DNA from: Prevotella melaninogenica
GTDB lineage: Bacteria; Bacteroidota; Bacteroidia; Bacteroidales; Bacteroidaceae
Assembly: GCF_018127925.1 (NCBI RefSeq)
Contig: NZ_CP072348.1
Coordinates: 999,501-1,063,500 of the forward strand
Length of the DNA stretch: 64,000 nt
Reading direction: 5' to 3'
The notes beneath the pieces were generated by a model. The model was not told where the DNA came from, made no database searches, and saw nothing but the letters and a program-made list of their open reading frames with translations. This document shows positions 8,802 to 16,664 of the stretch, piece by piece (within the stretch, counting starts at the first letter, position 1; every line of letters begins with the position of its first letter). Both the position numbers and the translations under genes were made by a program.

Positions 8802-9086
8802 TTAATCTTCGTAATTCAACTTTGCATCATTTTCCCCATGCAAAGCCGCATTTAAGTCTTTCCAATTTTGGAAACCAGCAAAGAGAGCCAGCCTGTCTAA
8901 AGTCTTTTTAGAAGGTTTTTCCTTCCCCTTGAAATAACCTATCAACTTATTCAAAGATGACGATTCCAAGTGGATGTGATAAAGTGCTAACCTACTGGAC
9001 AATCTTTCTAAGTCAGAAGCCAGTTCTCTGCGGATATTTGCCTTTTGACCAAGCTCCTCGATAATGGTTCTAAGCTTCTTTTTCAT
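8802..9086 (-). CDS. Hypothetical small helical protein
   Basis: 94 residues, charged and helical, with no signal peptide or membrane segment. The middle (SSLNKLIGYFKGKEKPSKKTLDRLALFAGFQNWKD, quoted here in pieces: LNKLIGYFKGKEKPS, KKTLDRLALFAGF, NWKDL) resembles helix-turn-helix-like regions of Bacteroidota regulators, in which a 'pSxxTLdxLaxFlGfxxWxdF' pattern recurs. The C-terminus is acidic. No partner gene is adjacent. A role in DNA binding or in sensing is possible but unproved. Confidence 0.6.
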   Translation of the reverse strand: MKKKLRTIIEELGQKANIRRELASDLERLSSRLALYHIHLESSSLNKLIGYFKGKEKPSKKTLDRLALFAGFQNWKDLNAALHGENDAKLNYED

Positions 9087-9377
9087 TTCTCATTCTTCAC
9101 TATATATACTAACGTGATACAAAAGTAATAAAAGAATAAGTAATTAAGTAATATTCAACGACTTTTCTTAAAGTTAAATATGTTAATTAAACTTGTAAAC
9201 AAGGAGTGTAAATATAAATTACGTACTACGCTATATAAAATCGCTTTGAAATAGAAAATAATGTATCAGTTATGGATAAGCAAAACCATAATCAAATAAA
9301 CATTATTCAGGGTAACATAGCATCTCATTTACCACTTTCTATCCTCTTATAACCAGTCTATCACACAACATTTTAGT

Positions 9378-9448
9378 GCTTCGCACATCATGTGCGAAGC
9401 GTTAGCACCCTATGTGCGAAGCATCAACACCACACGTGCGGACCATCC
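9378..9448. repeat. Palindromic tandem array (GCACAT-ATGTGC family), locus A
   Basis: Three units with period 25. The first is a near-perfect palindrome (GCTTCGCACATC, ATGTGCGAAGC), followed by two decaying units ending CTATGTGCGAAGC and CACGTGCGGACC, separated by GTTAGCA/ATCAACA-type spacers. The same family recurs at 42512-42580. Confidence 0.75.
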
Positions 9449-9578
9449 ATACAACGACAGAAAAGCAATGAAACTACGCTTGTTTGAATACAAAACGAAA
9501 ATAACAAGCGTCCTTCTGTAAGGATAGAAATAGAATACTACCCATTACAAAAGGACACTAATATTTCGTCATTTCAAC

Positions 9579-9612
9579 CTAATAGCGGCATCAGAAAGTG
9601 TATGCTATTAGG
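9579..9612 (-). terminator. Terminator of ridA
   Basis: CCTAATAGC(G)GCAT...ATGCTATTAGG hairpin immediately downstream of the minus-strand ridA stop. Confidence 0.6.
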
Positions 9613-9626
9613 CTAATCAATGCAAT

Positions 9627-10001
9627 TTATTTCACTGCGATGCACTCAATCTCAACAAGCGCACCCTTTGGCAAAGCCTTTACAGCGAATGCAGAACGTG
9701 CTGGATAAGGTTCCTTGAAGAACTCGGCATAAACTTCATTCATCGCAGCGAAGTTCTCCATATCAGAAAGGAACACTGTTGTCTTAACAACATGAGACAG
9801 GTCTACACCTGCAGAAGCCAACACGTTGCGTACATTAGTGAGCGACTGGCGAGTTTGTTCCTTCACACCACCCTCAACAAAAGCATTGGTAGCTGGGTCA
9901 ATAGGAAGTGAACCAGATGCGAAAATAAAACCATTGGCTTCGATAGCCTGACTGTAAGGACCTACTGCGGCAGATGCCTTGTCTGTGTGTAATGCTTGCA
10001 T
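9627..10001 (-). CDS. ridA: RidA family enamine/imine deaminase
   Basis: 124 residues, the standard RidA length. The motifs SAAVGPYSQAI, FASGSLPIDP, VKTTVFLSDM, YPARSAFAVKALPKGA and VEIECIA are all present, including the Arg (in YPARSAF) that binds the substrate carboxylate and the terminal Glu pair region. RidA hydrolyses reactive 2-aminoacrylate/imines produced by PLP enzymes, protecting them in the cytosol. Divergent from the AICAR transformylase gene across 227 bases; a minus-strand TACTTTTA near 10094-10101 may be its -7 box. Confidence 0.95.
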   Translation of the reverse strand: MQALHTDKASAAVGPYSQAIEANGFIFASGSLPIDPATNAFVEGGVKEQTRQSLTNVRNVLASAGVDLSHVVKTTVFLSDMENFAAMNEVYAEFFKEPYPARSAFAVKALPKGALVEIECIAVK

Positions 10002-10188
10002 ATCTTTAAGTAATTTAAAGGGATTAGAGGAGCCGGAGGGTATTCAGCCTGCGCAGGATAGTCCTCACGCTCCAAAGATTGTTTTCTTTTCGAGTGTAAA
10101 AGTACTGAATTTCTTCAAAAGAAACAAACCAACACGGCTAATTTACTTAAAAACGACAAGCGTAACGGCGTATTCCATTATTTTTCCT

Positions 10189-10196
10189 TATCTTTG
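10189..10196 (+). promoter_or_regulatory. -7 element TATCTTTG of the AICAR transformylase gene
   Basis: Perfect TAnnTTTG, 33 bases before the ATG at 10229. The -33 box is poor. Confidence 0.6.
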
Positions 10197-10228
10197 CACT
10201 ACCAATTTACATATACCACATAAGTTAT

Positions 10229-11410
10229 ATGAAAGAATTAGCTCTTAAGTACGGATGCAATCCGAACCAAAAGCCTTCACGTATCTATATGGAGGAAGGC
10301 GAACTCCCAATTACAGTTCTCAGTGGTCGTCCCGGCTACATTAACTTTCTTGATGCGCTCAACAGCTGGCAACTCGTTAAAGAGTTGAAGGCCGCTACTG
10401 GTCTGCCTGCAGCTGCATCGTTCAAGCATGTCAGCCCAGCTGGTGCTGCAGTAGGTCTCCCTTTGAGTGATACACTCAAGAAGATTTACTTTGTCGATGA
10501 TGTTGACTTCGAGCTTACACCGCTTGCCAGTGCTTATGCACGTGCTCGTGGAGCCGACCGTATGTGTTCTTATGGCGATTTCTGTGCGCTCAGTGACACC
10601 TGCGATAAGGAGACAGCGTTGCTGATAAAGCGTGAGGTTAGCGATGGTGTTATCGCACCTGACTATACTCCAGAGGCTTTAGAAATTCTGAAGGATAAGC
10701 GTAAGGGTGCATACAATGTCATTAAGATTGACCCTAACTATATGCCTGCTCCTATAGAGAAGAAGCAAGTTTTCGGCATTACATTTGAACAGGGCCGCAA
10801 CGAAGTGAAGCTTGATGACCCAGCACTCTTCGAGAACATCCCTACAAAGAACAAGACATTCACTGAGGATGCCAAGCGTGATCTCATCATTTCGCTGATT
10901 ACATTGAAGTATACACAGAGTAACTCTGTTTGCTATGTGAAGGACGGACAGGCTATCGGTATTGGTGCTGGACAGCAGAGTCGTATCCACTGCACTCGCT
11001 TAGCTGGTAGTAAGGCTGACGAATGGTGGTTGCGCCAGTGTCCAAAGGTTATGAATCTTCCATTTAAGAAGGGTATTCGCCGTGCCGATCGAGATAACAC
11101 AATCAATATCTACATCTCTGATGAGTATGAAGATGTACTACAGGATGGTGTATGGCAGCAATTCTTCACAGAATGCCCAGAGCCTCTAACACGTGAGGAA
11201 CGCAAAGAGTGGATTGCCAAGAATACGGGTGTTGCACTCGGTTCTGATGCTTTCTTCCCATTTGGCGACAACATTGAGCGTGCACATAAGAGTGGTGTAG
11301 AATATATAGCACAGGCTGGTGGAAGTATTCGTGACGACCATGTTATTGACACTTGTGACAAATACAACATCGCAATGGCTTTTACTGGCGTTCGTTTATT
11401 TCATCATTAA
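10229..11410 (+). CDS. Stand-alone AICAR transformylase (PurH C-terminal domain only)
   Basis: 393 residues. Phosphoribosylaminoimidazole-carboxamide formyltransferase of purine biosynthesis, transferring a formyl group from 10-formyl-THF to AICAR. Seen: ALKYGCNPNQKPSRIY at the N-terminus, the catalytic SFKHVSPAGAAVG (Lys-His pair), FELTPLASAYARARGADRMCSYGDF, SNSVCYVKDGQAIGIGAGQQSR and the end GSIRDDHVIDTCD. The ~190-residue MGS-like IMP cyclohydrolase domain of bifunctional PurH is absent: the chain starts at the transformylase domain. IMP cyclohydrolase must therefore come from another gene outside the window. Followed after 11 bases by a small basic protein gene. Confidence 0.93.
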   Translation: MKELALKYGCNPNQKPSRIYMEEGELPITVLSGRPGYINFLDALNSWQLVKELKAATGLPAAASFKHVSPAGAAVGLPLSDTLKKIYFVDDVDFELTPLASAYARARGADRMCSYGDFCALSDTCDKETALLIKREVSDGVIAPDYTPEALEILKDKRKGAYNVIKIDPNYMPAPIEKKQVFGITFEQGRNEVKLDDPALFENIPTKNKTFTEDAKRDLIISLITLKYTQSNSVCYVKDGQAIGIGAGQQSRIHCTRLAGSKADEWWLRQCPKVMNLPFKKGIRRADRDNTINIYISDEYEDVLQDGVWQQFFTECPEPLTREERKEWIAKNTGVALGSDAFFPFGDNIERAHKSGVEYIAQAGGSIRDDHVIDTCDKYNIAMAFTGVRLFHH

Positions 11411-11421
11411 AAAGATTGTAT

Positions 11422-11607
11422 ATGAGTGATATTGACGATATTATTGAAACCGGAATGGTCTTTCGAAGTGCCTCGAAACCCAAAACCGATGATGGCAAGG
11501 TGAAAACCAAAGCCAAGAAAAAGAAGTATATTACTGGTGCACACGGCTCTGGCAGTGCAAAGCAGAAGGCTAAATACCGTCAGCAACGTGCTAACCGACA
11601 CAAGTAA
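11422..11607 (+). CDS. Small basic hypothetical protein
   Basis: 61 residues from the ATG at 11422; a TTG two codons earlier is less likely. The N-terminus is acidic (MSDIDDIIETG) and the remainder very basic (KVKTKAKKKKYITGAHGSG, AKQKAKYRQQRANRHK), suggesting nucleic-acid or ribosome binding. It lies 11 bases after the AICAR transformylase stop and before a shared terminator, so it is almost certainly cotranscribed. I do not recognise a named family. Confidence 0.65.
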   Translation: MSDIDDIIETGMVFRSASKPKTDDGKVKTKAKKKKYITGAHGSGSAKQKAKYRQQRANRHK

Positions 11608-11616
11608 AGAAAACAA

Positions 11617-11671
11617 CGAACGCCCTCATTTCTCCGTCCTTGTCAAAGGGAACTGGAGAAATGAGGGCGTT
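11617..11671. terminator. Bidirectional terminator between convergent genes
   Basis: AACGCCCTCATTTCTCC pairs with GGAGAAATGAGGGCGTT (17 bp) between genes ending at 11607 (+) and 11693 (-). Confidence 0.85.
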
Positions 11672-11692
11672 TGTTATTGATGATACGGCTAT

Positions 11693-12784
11693 TTACTCAT
11701 AGCCATCACCAAAGTCTTCACCAGGATACTTCCTTAATAAGCTGGCAAAACGAGGATTATAATGAGATAACATAGCCGAATGAAAGTTTGTTGCCATCGT
11801 TATATCAGAGCTATATTCACGGTCTTTCTTTTTTGAAGACAAGGCAAGCGTTGCGTCAATAAAGTTGTATGCCCACTGATTATTATAAGCCATTACTGCC
11901 TCAAATAAGTATTTGCTACGAGGTAGCATACTACCATCATCTTTCTTTATTTCATAGTCTCGGATGCGCATCAGCAAAGGAATGAAATCTTGACAAGCCC
12001 AAACCGTAACAGCCAACAAGGCATTATCGGTTTCATCATCTTCCCAACCAACATCTTCATTCTCATTATCATAATGTGATAAAGCATCCAATAAGATAGA
12101 TTTATCCTCCTCTCTACAATAGGAAGCTAAAGCCTTCAATGCTTGATAGGTTCGTTCTTTAAGAACAATCTCCTTTATCCTTGAGTAATAGCTTTCCTTT
12201 GGTGGAACTCTCAATAAAAGTTTCTTTGTATATTGATATTTGGACAATCCGGGTGTATAGAGTGCTAAAGAGTCATTACGCAAAGAATCTTCTTTACTAA
12301 TGACTGTCTTATCTCTGCATGACTGAACATTACGTAAGAACACGCTACCAGCATATTCCTCTTCTATAACATCATCTGACTGCACATAAATCTTCGTCGT
12401 ATCAGTATAATTCGAGAGTAATATTTCCTCTAAGTATGCATACTTTCGACGTATCAAAGCATCTGTAGCTGCAAGTCGAACAACCGCAGAATAGCTCCTA
12501 TTAGTGAGTTCGCAAAGTTCTTTCGTAGTACATAATGAATCTAATAAAGACTGTACCACAGGAAAGGCTCTTGGTCCTTTGCATGTTTTAATATAAGTCG
12601 TATCAATACAATCCAACAGACTATCCACATTCAGATAATACTGTCTACCGTTAGTATTTTGCATTTCATTGTATGTTCCAGTTCTATTCAACAGGACGAG
12701 AACCTTCGCTATCTGCTCCTGTCGCTTGTCTGTACAAGCAACCAACAGCATACATATTGAAAGGAAAAACAGGATTTTCTTCAT
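11693..12784 (-). CDS. Hypothetical lipoprotein with helical-repeat character
   Basis: 363 residues from the ATG at 12784; the three-codon upstream extension begins with TTG and is unlikely. Lipobox LLVAC after MKKILFFLSICM places it in the outer or inner membrane facing the periplasm. The rest is hydrophilic and helical, with segments such as AVVRLAATDALIRRKYAYL and YQALKALASYC resembling HEAT-like repeats. No catalytic motif seen. Monocistronic with a 256-base upstream gap. Function unknown. Confidence 0.65.
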   Translation of the reverse strand: MKKILFFLSICMLLVACTDKRQEQIAKVLVLLNRTGTYNEMQNTNGRQYYLNVDSLLDCIDTTYIKTCKGPRAFPVVQSLLDSLCTTKELCELTNRSYSAVVRLAATDALIRRKYAYLEEILLSNYTDTTKIYVQSDDVIEEEYAGSVFLRNVQSCRDKTVISKEDSLRNDSLALYTPGLSKYQYTKKLLLRVPPKESYYSRIKEIVLKERTYQALKALASYCREEDKSILLDALSHYDNENEDVGWEDDETDNALLAVTVWACQDFIPLLMRIRDYEIKKDDGSMLPRSKYLFEAVMAYNNQWAYNFIDATLALSSKKKDREYSSDITMATNFHSAMLSHYNPRFASLLRKYPGEDFGDGYE

Positions 12785-12940
12785 ACTATACAATAAATAT
12801 CTTTACACGAAATAAACGCCTTCGAAGATAGCAAAGATACTAAATTATTGATAAAAACATGCTTTTCAATCTCTTTTCTTCATCTTATTACCTTCCAAAT
12901 AGAAGGTATAAAATCATTGTAAAAAACGTCTTTTCCGAAT

Positions 12941-13024
12941 TATTTTCATGAAAATAAAGATTTATCTTCATGAAAGGAAATATTTATTTTCACGACAAGA
13001 AATATTTATTTACGTGAGAATAAT
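12941..13024. repeat. Palindromic tandem array (TTCATGAA family), locus B
   Basis: Units centred on TTTTCATGAAAATA, CTTCATGAAAG, TTTTCACGACAAG and TTTACGTGAGAAT, separated by AAATATTTAT-type spacers, period about 24-25. Different sequence from the arrays at 9378, 28780 and 45995, but the same layout. Confidence 0.6.
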
Positions 13025-13049
13025 TCCGTAATAACCATGGAATAGGTAT

Positions 13050-13829
13050 CTATTTCAATGCAATACCTGTATAGATAGTACCAAATCCTTCTTTGAGAAT
13101 ACGTGCTGAGAAGAAGTCGGAAGCATTATCATAAGTGCAGATAGCGGACTGAAGGATATTAGCTGTTAGCACACCAAGTTCTTCTAACTGAAGTTGATTG
13201 CAAAGCGGAAGGTCGATATGCCATTTCTCATACATACGTGCAATGCGTTCCATAGGGAAGCCTGCAGCCGAAAAAGCATCATAAACCTCCTGACCTACCT
13301 CAAAGTTCTTCAGCGAAATACACGGACCAACAACCGCCTTGAGTTCCTTTGGGTCAGTACCATATAGTTCTGTCATCTTGCGAAGTGTGTGCTGAACGAT
13401 ACGCTGCACCGTACCACGCCAACCAGCATGGGCTGCACCAATGGCATGATGAACAGGGTCATAAAAAAGAATAGGAACACAATCAGCAGTATGAACACCG
13501 ATGCAGACGTTACGACAATCGGTAACGACAGCATCTTTTCCCTCTTCCATCTCGTACTGCTCAGCAGCTGAAAGATGAAAAAACTCATCCGTCACAATCA
13601 GACAATGTGTCTCGTGTATCTGATGCAAACGGATAACCTTATCCGCCTGAACACCAATCTCTACTGCTACAGCCTGCAGATTCTCGGCTACAGCAGATGG
13701 TTCATCACCCCGATGAGGGTTGATGTTGAGTGTAGCAAGCTTTCCCTTGCTAACTCCGCCATGACGGGTAGTGCTAAAGCTGACTACCTCGTCGGCAAGA
13801 TTAAAGTAATGTAGAACAGGCTTAATCAT
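13050..13829 (-). CDS. pgeF: Peptidoglycan editing factor PgeF / laccase-domain (YfiH) protein
   Basis: 259 residues from the ATG at 13829; a TTG start at 13841 is possible but poorer. Family motifs: [10 protein letters not shown] at the N-terminus, RLHQIHETH, the zinc-ligand region [12 protein letters not shown] and [12 protein letters not shown], plus [13 protein letters not shown]. This family (also called multicopper polyphenol oxidase) removes mis-incorporated residues from peptidoglycan precursors in E. coli or acts on purine nucleosides. The start codon overlaps the obgE stop (ATGATTAA), indicating translational coupling. Confidence 0.92.
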   Translation of the reverse strand: MIKPVLHYFNLADEVVSFSTTRHGGVSKGKLATLNINPHRGDEPSAVAENLQAVAVEIGVQADKVIRLHQIHETHCLIVTDEFFHLSAAEQYEMEEGKDAVVTDCRNVCIGVHTADCVPILFYDPVHHAIGAAHAGWRGTVQRIVQHTLRKMTELYGTDPKELKAVVGPCISLKNFEVGQEVYDAFSAAGFPMERIARMYEKWHIDLPLCNQLQLEELGVLTANILQSAICTYDNASDFFSARILKEGFGTIYTGIALK

Positions 13830-14991
13830 TTGTGTATTCAAAATCTTCGAGATCTTCTACCTCATCCAATTCGTCTATACCCACCTCTTCAACATCATCA
13901 ATATCAGCGTCCTCAGCTGCTAACTCGGCAGCAAAACGTGACATATCCTTGTCACGATGAACAAGTGTATCTTCCGAAAGAATACTTTGCAGCTTATTAC
14001 TTTCTGCATTAAGTTCTTTCCAAAGAATATCCTTTAAGTCATCAATTCCCTGTCCTGTAACAGCTGATATGAAAACAACAGGAAGGTCTGTTGGCAACGT
14101 TTCACGCAGCATCTCAATGAGCTCATCATCAAGAAGGTCGCTCTTCGTTACCGCTAAGACACGATGTTTGTCGAGCATCTCTGGATTAAACTGCTGTAAC
14201 TCATTTAGTAACACCTCGTATTCACGCTTGATATCGTCGGTGTCTCCTGGTACCATAAAGAGCAGAAGGGAGTTTCGTTCGATATGACGGAGGAAACGCA
14301 AGCCGAGTCCCTTACCTTCACTGGCTCCTTCGATGATACCTGGAATATCAGCCATAACGAAACTTTGGTTATCACGATAGCTGACAATACCTAACGATGG
14401 TTCCATCGTTGTGAAAGGATAGTTGGCTATCTTTGGCTTTGCACTTGAGAGAGAAGACAGCAAAGTAGACTTACCTGCATTTGGGAAGCCCACCAAACCG
14501 ACATCAGCCAGCAGCTTCAACTCAAGAATAACAGTCATCTCCTGCATTGGTTCACCTGGTTGTGCATAGCGTGGAGCCTGATTCGTAGCTGTACGGAACT
14601 GGAAGTTACCCAATCCACCACGTCCACCTTTCAGCAGTAACACCGTCTGTCCGTCATGCATAACATCGCAGACATACTTACCAGTTTCGGCATCATAGGC
14701 AACAGTACCACAAGGAACATCAATATAAATATCCTTACCATCTGTACCATGACACTTATCACGACCGCCATTACCTCCATGTTCAGCATAGATATGACGC
14801 TGAAACTTCAAGTGCAACAGCGTCCAATAATTGTGGTTACCACGCAAGTAAACACTTCCACCCTTACCACCATCGCCACCATCTGGTCCGCCATTAGGGT
14901 TATACTTCACATGACGAAGGTGCATGGAACCTCTACCACCCTTACCAGAGCGGCAGTATATCTTTACATAATCAACAAAATTACTTTCCAT
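13822..14991 (-). CDS. obgE: GTPase ObgE/CgtA
   Basis: 389 residues. The N-terminal Obg glycine-rich fold is clear ([51 protein letters not shown]). The G domain follows with G1 [10 protein letters not shown]2/G3 [12 protein letters not shown] and [11 protein letters not shown]4 VTKSDL and G5 SAV. The acidic tail is rich in Asp/Glu. Obg is an essential ribosome-associated GTPase acting in 50S maturation and stress. It is the third gene of hpt-adk-obgE-pgeF; the element at 14993-15468 separates it from adk. Confidence 0.97.
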   Translation of the reverse strand: MESNFVDYVKIYCRSGKGGRGSMHLRHVKYNPNGGPDGGDGGKGGSVYLRGNHNYWTLLHLKFQRHIYAEHGGNGGRDKCHGTDGKDIYIDVPCGTVAYDAETGKYVCDVMHDGQTVLLLKGGRGGLGNFQFRTATNQAPRYAQPGEPMQEMTVILELKLLADVGLVGFPNAGKSTLLSSLSSAKPKIANYPFTTMEPSLGIVSYRDNQSFVMADIPGIIEGASEGKGLGLRFLRHIERNSLLLFMVPGDTDDIKREYEVLLNELQQFNPEMLDKHRVLAVTKSDLLDDELIEMLRETLPTDLPVVFISAVTGQGIDDLKDILWKELNAESNKLQSILSEDTLVHRDKDMSRFAAELAAEDADIDDVEEVGIDELDEVEDLEDFEYTND

Positions 14992-14992
14992 C

Positions 14993-15468
14993 TTTAAACT
15001 TTGAATTTTGAACTTTGACCTTTATGATTTGTACTGTAACTTGAAATATTATTGATTAAGAGAAGAACGAGTTGCCTTAACTATTTTGGTCAAGACTGCT
15101 TGAATCTTATGACAATCATCTGATAAAGGTTTATACTCACTCTCGCTAATATATTCTGCTTCCCTTAATAAATCAATCCAATAGTTTGACTCTGTTGCTT
15201 CTTTCAAAGCGATATTCATCTTACTACAGAAGTCTGCACGACTTTGTCCGTTCTTTCCTTCATGAACATTAGCCCCAATACTCGTCCCAGAACGAAGAAG
15301 TTGCTTTGATAGGACATACTCCTTATGCTCATCTGTCAGGTATTTATATAACCGTACAACCCTTAGTGCAAAACTTTTTGATAAGATATAGATATCATTC
15401 TCTACGATTTTTCTCTCCAACATACGGTACAAATCATAAAGTTCAAAGTTCAAACCTCAAAGGTCAAA
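14993..15468. mobile_element. IVS-like element: 51-base inverted repeats around a four-helix-bundle gene
   Basis: The plus strand at 14993-15043 and the minus strand at 15468-15418 read almost the same sequence (43 of 51 bases by eye), including the exact strings TTTATGATTTGTAC and TTTGAACTTTGA. They enclose a single gene (15049-15423). The element sits exactly in the adk-obgE junction, beginning 2 bases after the obgE start codon on one side and ending 3 bases from the adk stop on the other. In the operon mRNA the two arms would pair into a long stem. No transposase is inside. Confidence 0.7.
15049..15423 (-). CDS. Four-helix-bundle protein (S23/IVS-encoded, bAvd-like family)
   Basis: 124 residues from the ATG at 15423. 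The longer frame to 15453 starts with TTG inside the inverted repeat and is less likely. Motifs of the family: FALRVVRLYKYLTDE, SKQLLRSGTSIGANVHEG, SRADFCSKMNIALKEATE, YWIDLLREAEYI. Members are encoded in 23S rRNA intervening sequences and elsewhere, form pentameric four-helix bundles, and include the Avd accessory protein of diversity-generating retroelements. No reverse transcriptase is present here. The gene lies between 51-base inverted repeats inside the adk-obgE operon and its start codon is within the right arm. Confidence 0.85.
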   Translation of the reverse strand: MLERKIVENDIYILSKSFALRVVRLYKYLTDEHKEYVLSKQLLRSGTSIGANVHEGKNGQSRADFCSKMNIALKEATESNYWIDLLREAEYISESEYKPLSDDCHKIQAVLTKIVKATRSSLNQ

Positions 15469-15471
15469 GGT

Positions 15472-16044
15472 CTACAGAGCGTCAATAACAGACTCAATAC
15501 GTGCAAAAATCTCTTCTACAGTACCAAGACCCTCAACATGGTGGTGAATATTCTCACCCTTATACCAATCAATTAATGGAGAAGTCTGATTGCTGTAAAC
15601 ATTGAGACGCTTCTTAATTGTCTCCTCATTGTCATCAGAACGACCGCTCTGCTGTCCACGGAGAAGCAGACGCTTCATCAACTCATCCTCTGGAACAAAG
15701 AGTTCAACCATAGCTGCCACATTGTGACCACGATCAGCCAACATCTTCTTCAAAGCCTCTGCTTGTGGGATTGTACGTGGGAAACCATCGAAGATAACAC
15801 CCTTATGCTCCTTGCCAAAGCTATCGTATACGCTTGCAAGAATATCAATCATCAACTCATCAGGAATGAGCTGACCATTGTCAATGTATCCTTTTGCAGT
15901 CTTACCAAGCTCTGTACCATTCTTAATTTCATTACGAAGTACGTCACCTGTTGAGATATGCCCGAAGCCATACTTCTCAATCATCTTGTCGCTCTGAGTA
16001 CCTTTACCAGCACCTGGCGCACCGAAAATTACAATATTCTTCAT
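15472..16044 (-). CDS. adk: Adenylate kinase
   Basis: 190 residues, the short form without a zinc LID. P-loop GAPGAGKGTQ at residues 8-17; NMP-binding HISTGDVLRNEI; core GVIFDGFPRTIPQAE; LID region LLRGQQSGRSDDNEETIKKRL; YSNQTSPLIDWY. It catalyses ATP + AMP to 2 ADP in the cytosol. The start codon overlaps the hpt stop by one base (TAATG), so the two are translationally coupled. Part of the hpt-adk-obgE-pgeF operon. Confidence 0.97.
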   Translation of the reverse strand: MKNIVIFGAPGAGKGTQSDKMIEKYGFGHISTGDVLRNEIKNGTELGKTAKGYIDNGQLIPDELMIDILASVYDSFGKEHKGVIFDGFPRTIPQAEALKKMLADRGHNVAAMVELFVPEDELMKRLLLRGQQSGRSDDNEETIKKRLNVYSNQTSPLIDWYKGENIHHHVEGLGTVEEIFARIESVIDAL

Positions 16045-16583
16045 TATTCTTGTACTAAAGTATAAATATCTCTCAAGTTACGACCCTGCTGGTCATAGTC
16101 AAGTCCATAGCCAACAATGAAGTCATTTGGTATTTCCATTGCTGCATACTCAATGTTCAAAGGAACAGTAAGCTTACCAGGCTTCAACAGTAAGGTTGTT
16201 ATATGAAGACCAGCAGGCTCACGTGTACCGAGCGTTTCGAGCATACGCTTCATAGTTGCACCTGTATCAACAATATCCTCTACAATGATAACTTCTCTAC
16301 CACGGATATCTTCGTTCAAACCGATAATCTCCTTAATCGTACCCGTTGAGGTAACACCTTGGTAAGAAGCCAACTTAACAAAGGATATCTCACATGGGAT
16401 AGTGATATGCTTCATCAAGTCAGAGGCATACATGAACGAACCGTTCAACACCGCAAGAAAGAGCGGAGTCTTACCTTCAAAATCCTTGTTTATACGATCA
16501 GCTACCAGCTTTACTCTTTCCAAAATCTCGGCTTCAGGAATAGAAGTCTCAAACGTTTTGTCCTTAATTGTTACTCGACTCAT
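16044..16583 (-). CDS. hpt: Hypoxanthine phosphoribosyltransferase
   Basis: 179 residues. The PRPP-binding signature VIIVEDIVDTGATM is complete. FLAVLNGSFMYASDLM supplies the PPi loop, with the purine-binding KPGKLTV and VGYGLDYDQQGRNL at the C-terminus. It salvages hypoxanthine/guanine with PRPP to IMP/GMP. First gene of its operon; the minus-strand -7 box TAATTTTG lies at about 16603-16610, giving a short leader. Divergent from the NAD(P)HX repair gene across 81 bases. Confidence 0.96.
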   Translation of the reverse strand: MSRVTIKDKTFETSIPEAEILERVKLVADRINKDFEGKTPLFLAVLNGSFMYASDLMKHITIPCEISFVKLASYQGVTSTGTIKEIIGLNEDIRGREVIIVEDIVDTGATMKRMLETLGTREPAGLHITTLLLKPGKLTVPLNIEYAAMEIPNDFIVGYGLDYDQQGRNLRDIYTLVQE

Positions 16584-16602
16584 TCTTCATTATTTATAAT
16601 TT

Positions 16603-16656
16603 AGCGCAAAATTACGAAAATAATACCAAACTATCCGCATTTATTTTGTAAATTTG
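16603..16656. promoter_or_regulatory. Back-to-back promoters of hpt and the NAD(P)HX repair gene
   Basis: Minus-strand TAATTTTG at about 16603-16610 for hpt. Plus-strand TAAATTTG at 16649-16656 lies only 8 bases before the ATG at 16665, so the plus transcript should have an almost absent leader. Confidence 0.55.
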
Positions 16657-16664
16657 CCATCGTT

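Larger units (their letters stand above)
9087..9626. other. 540-base intergenic region with palindromic array
   Basis: No gene seen. It contains the palindromic tandem array at 9378-9448 and the ridA terminator near 9579-9612. The remainder is AT-rich. Confidence 0.6.

Noticed and set aside
15049-15453. Possible diversity-generating retroelement because of the bAvd-like protein
   Set aside because: No reverse transcriptase, no template/variable repeat pair. Only the four-helix protein is present.
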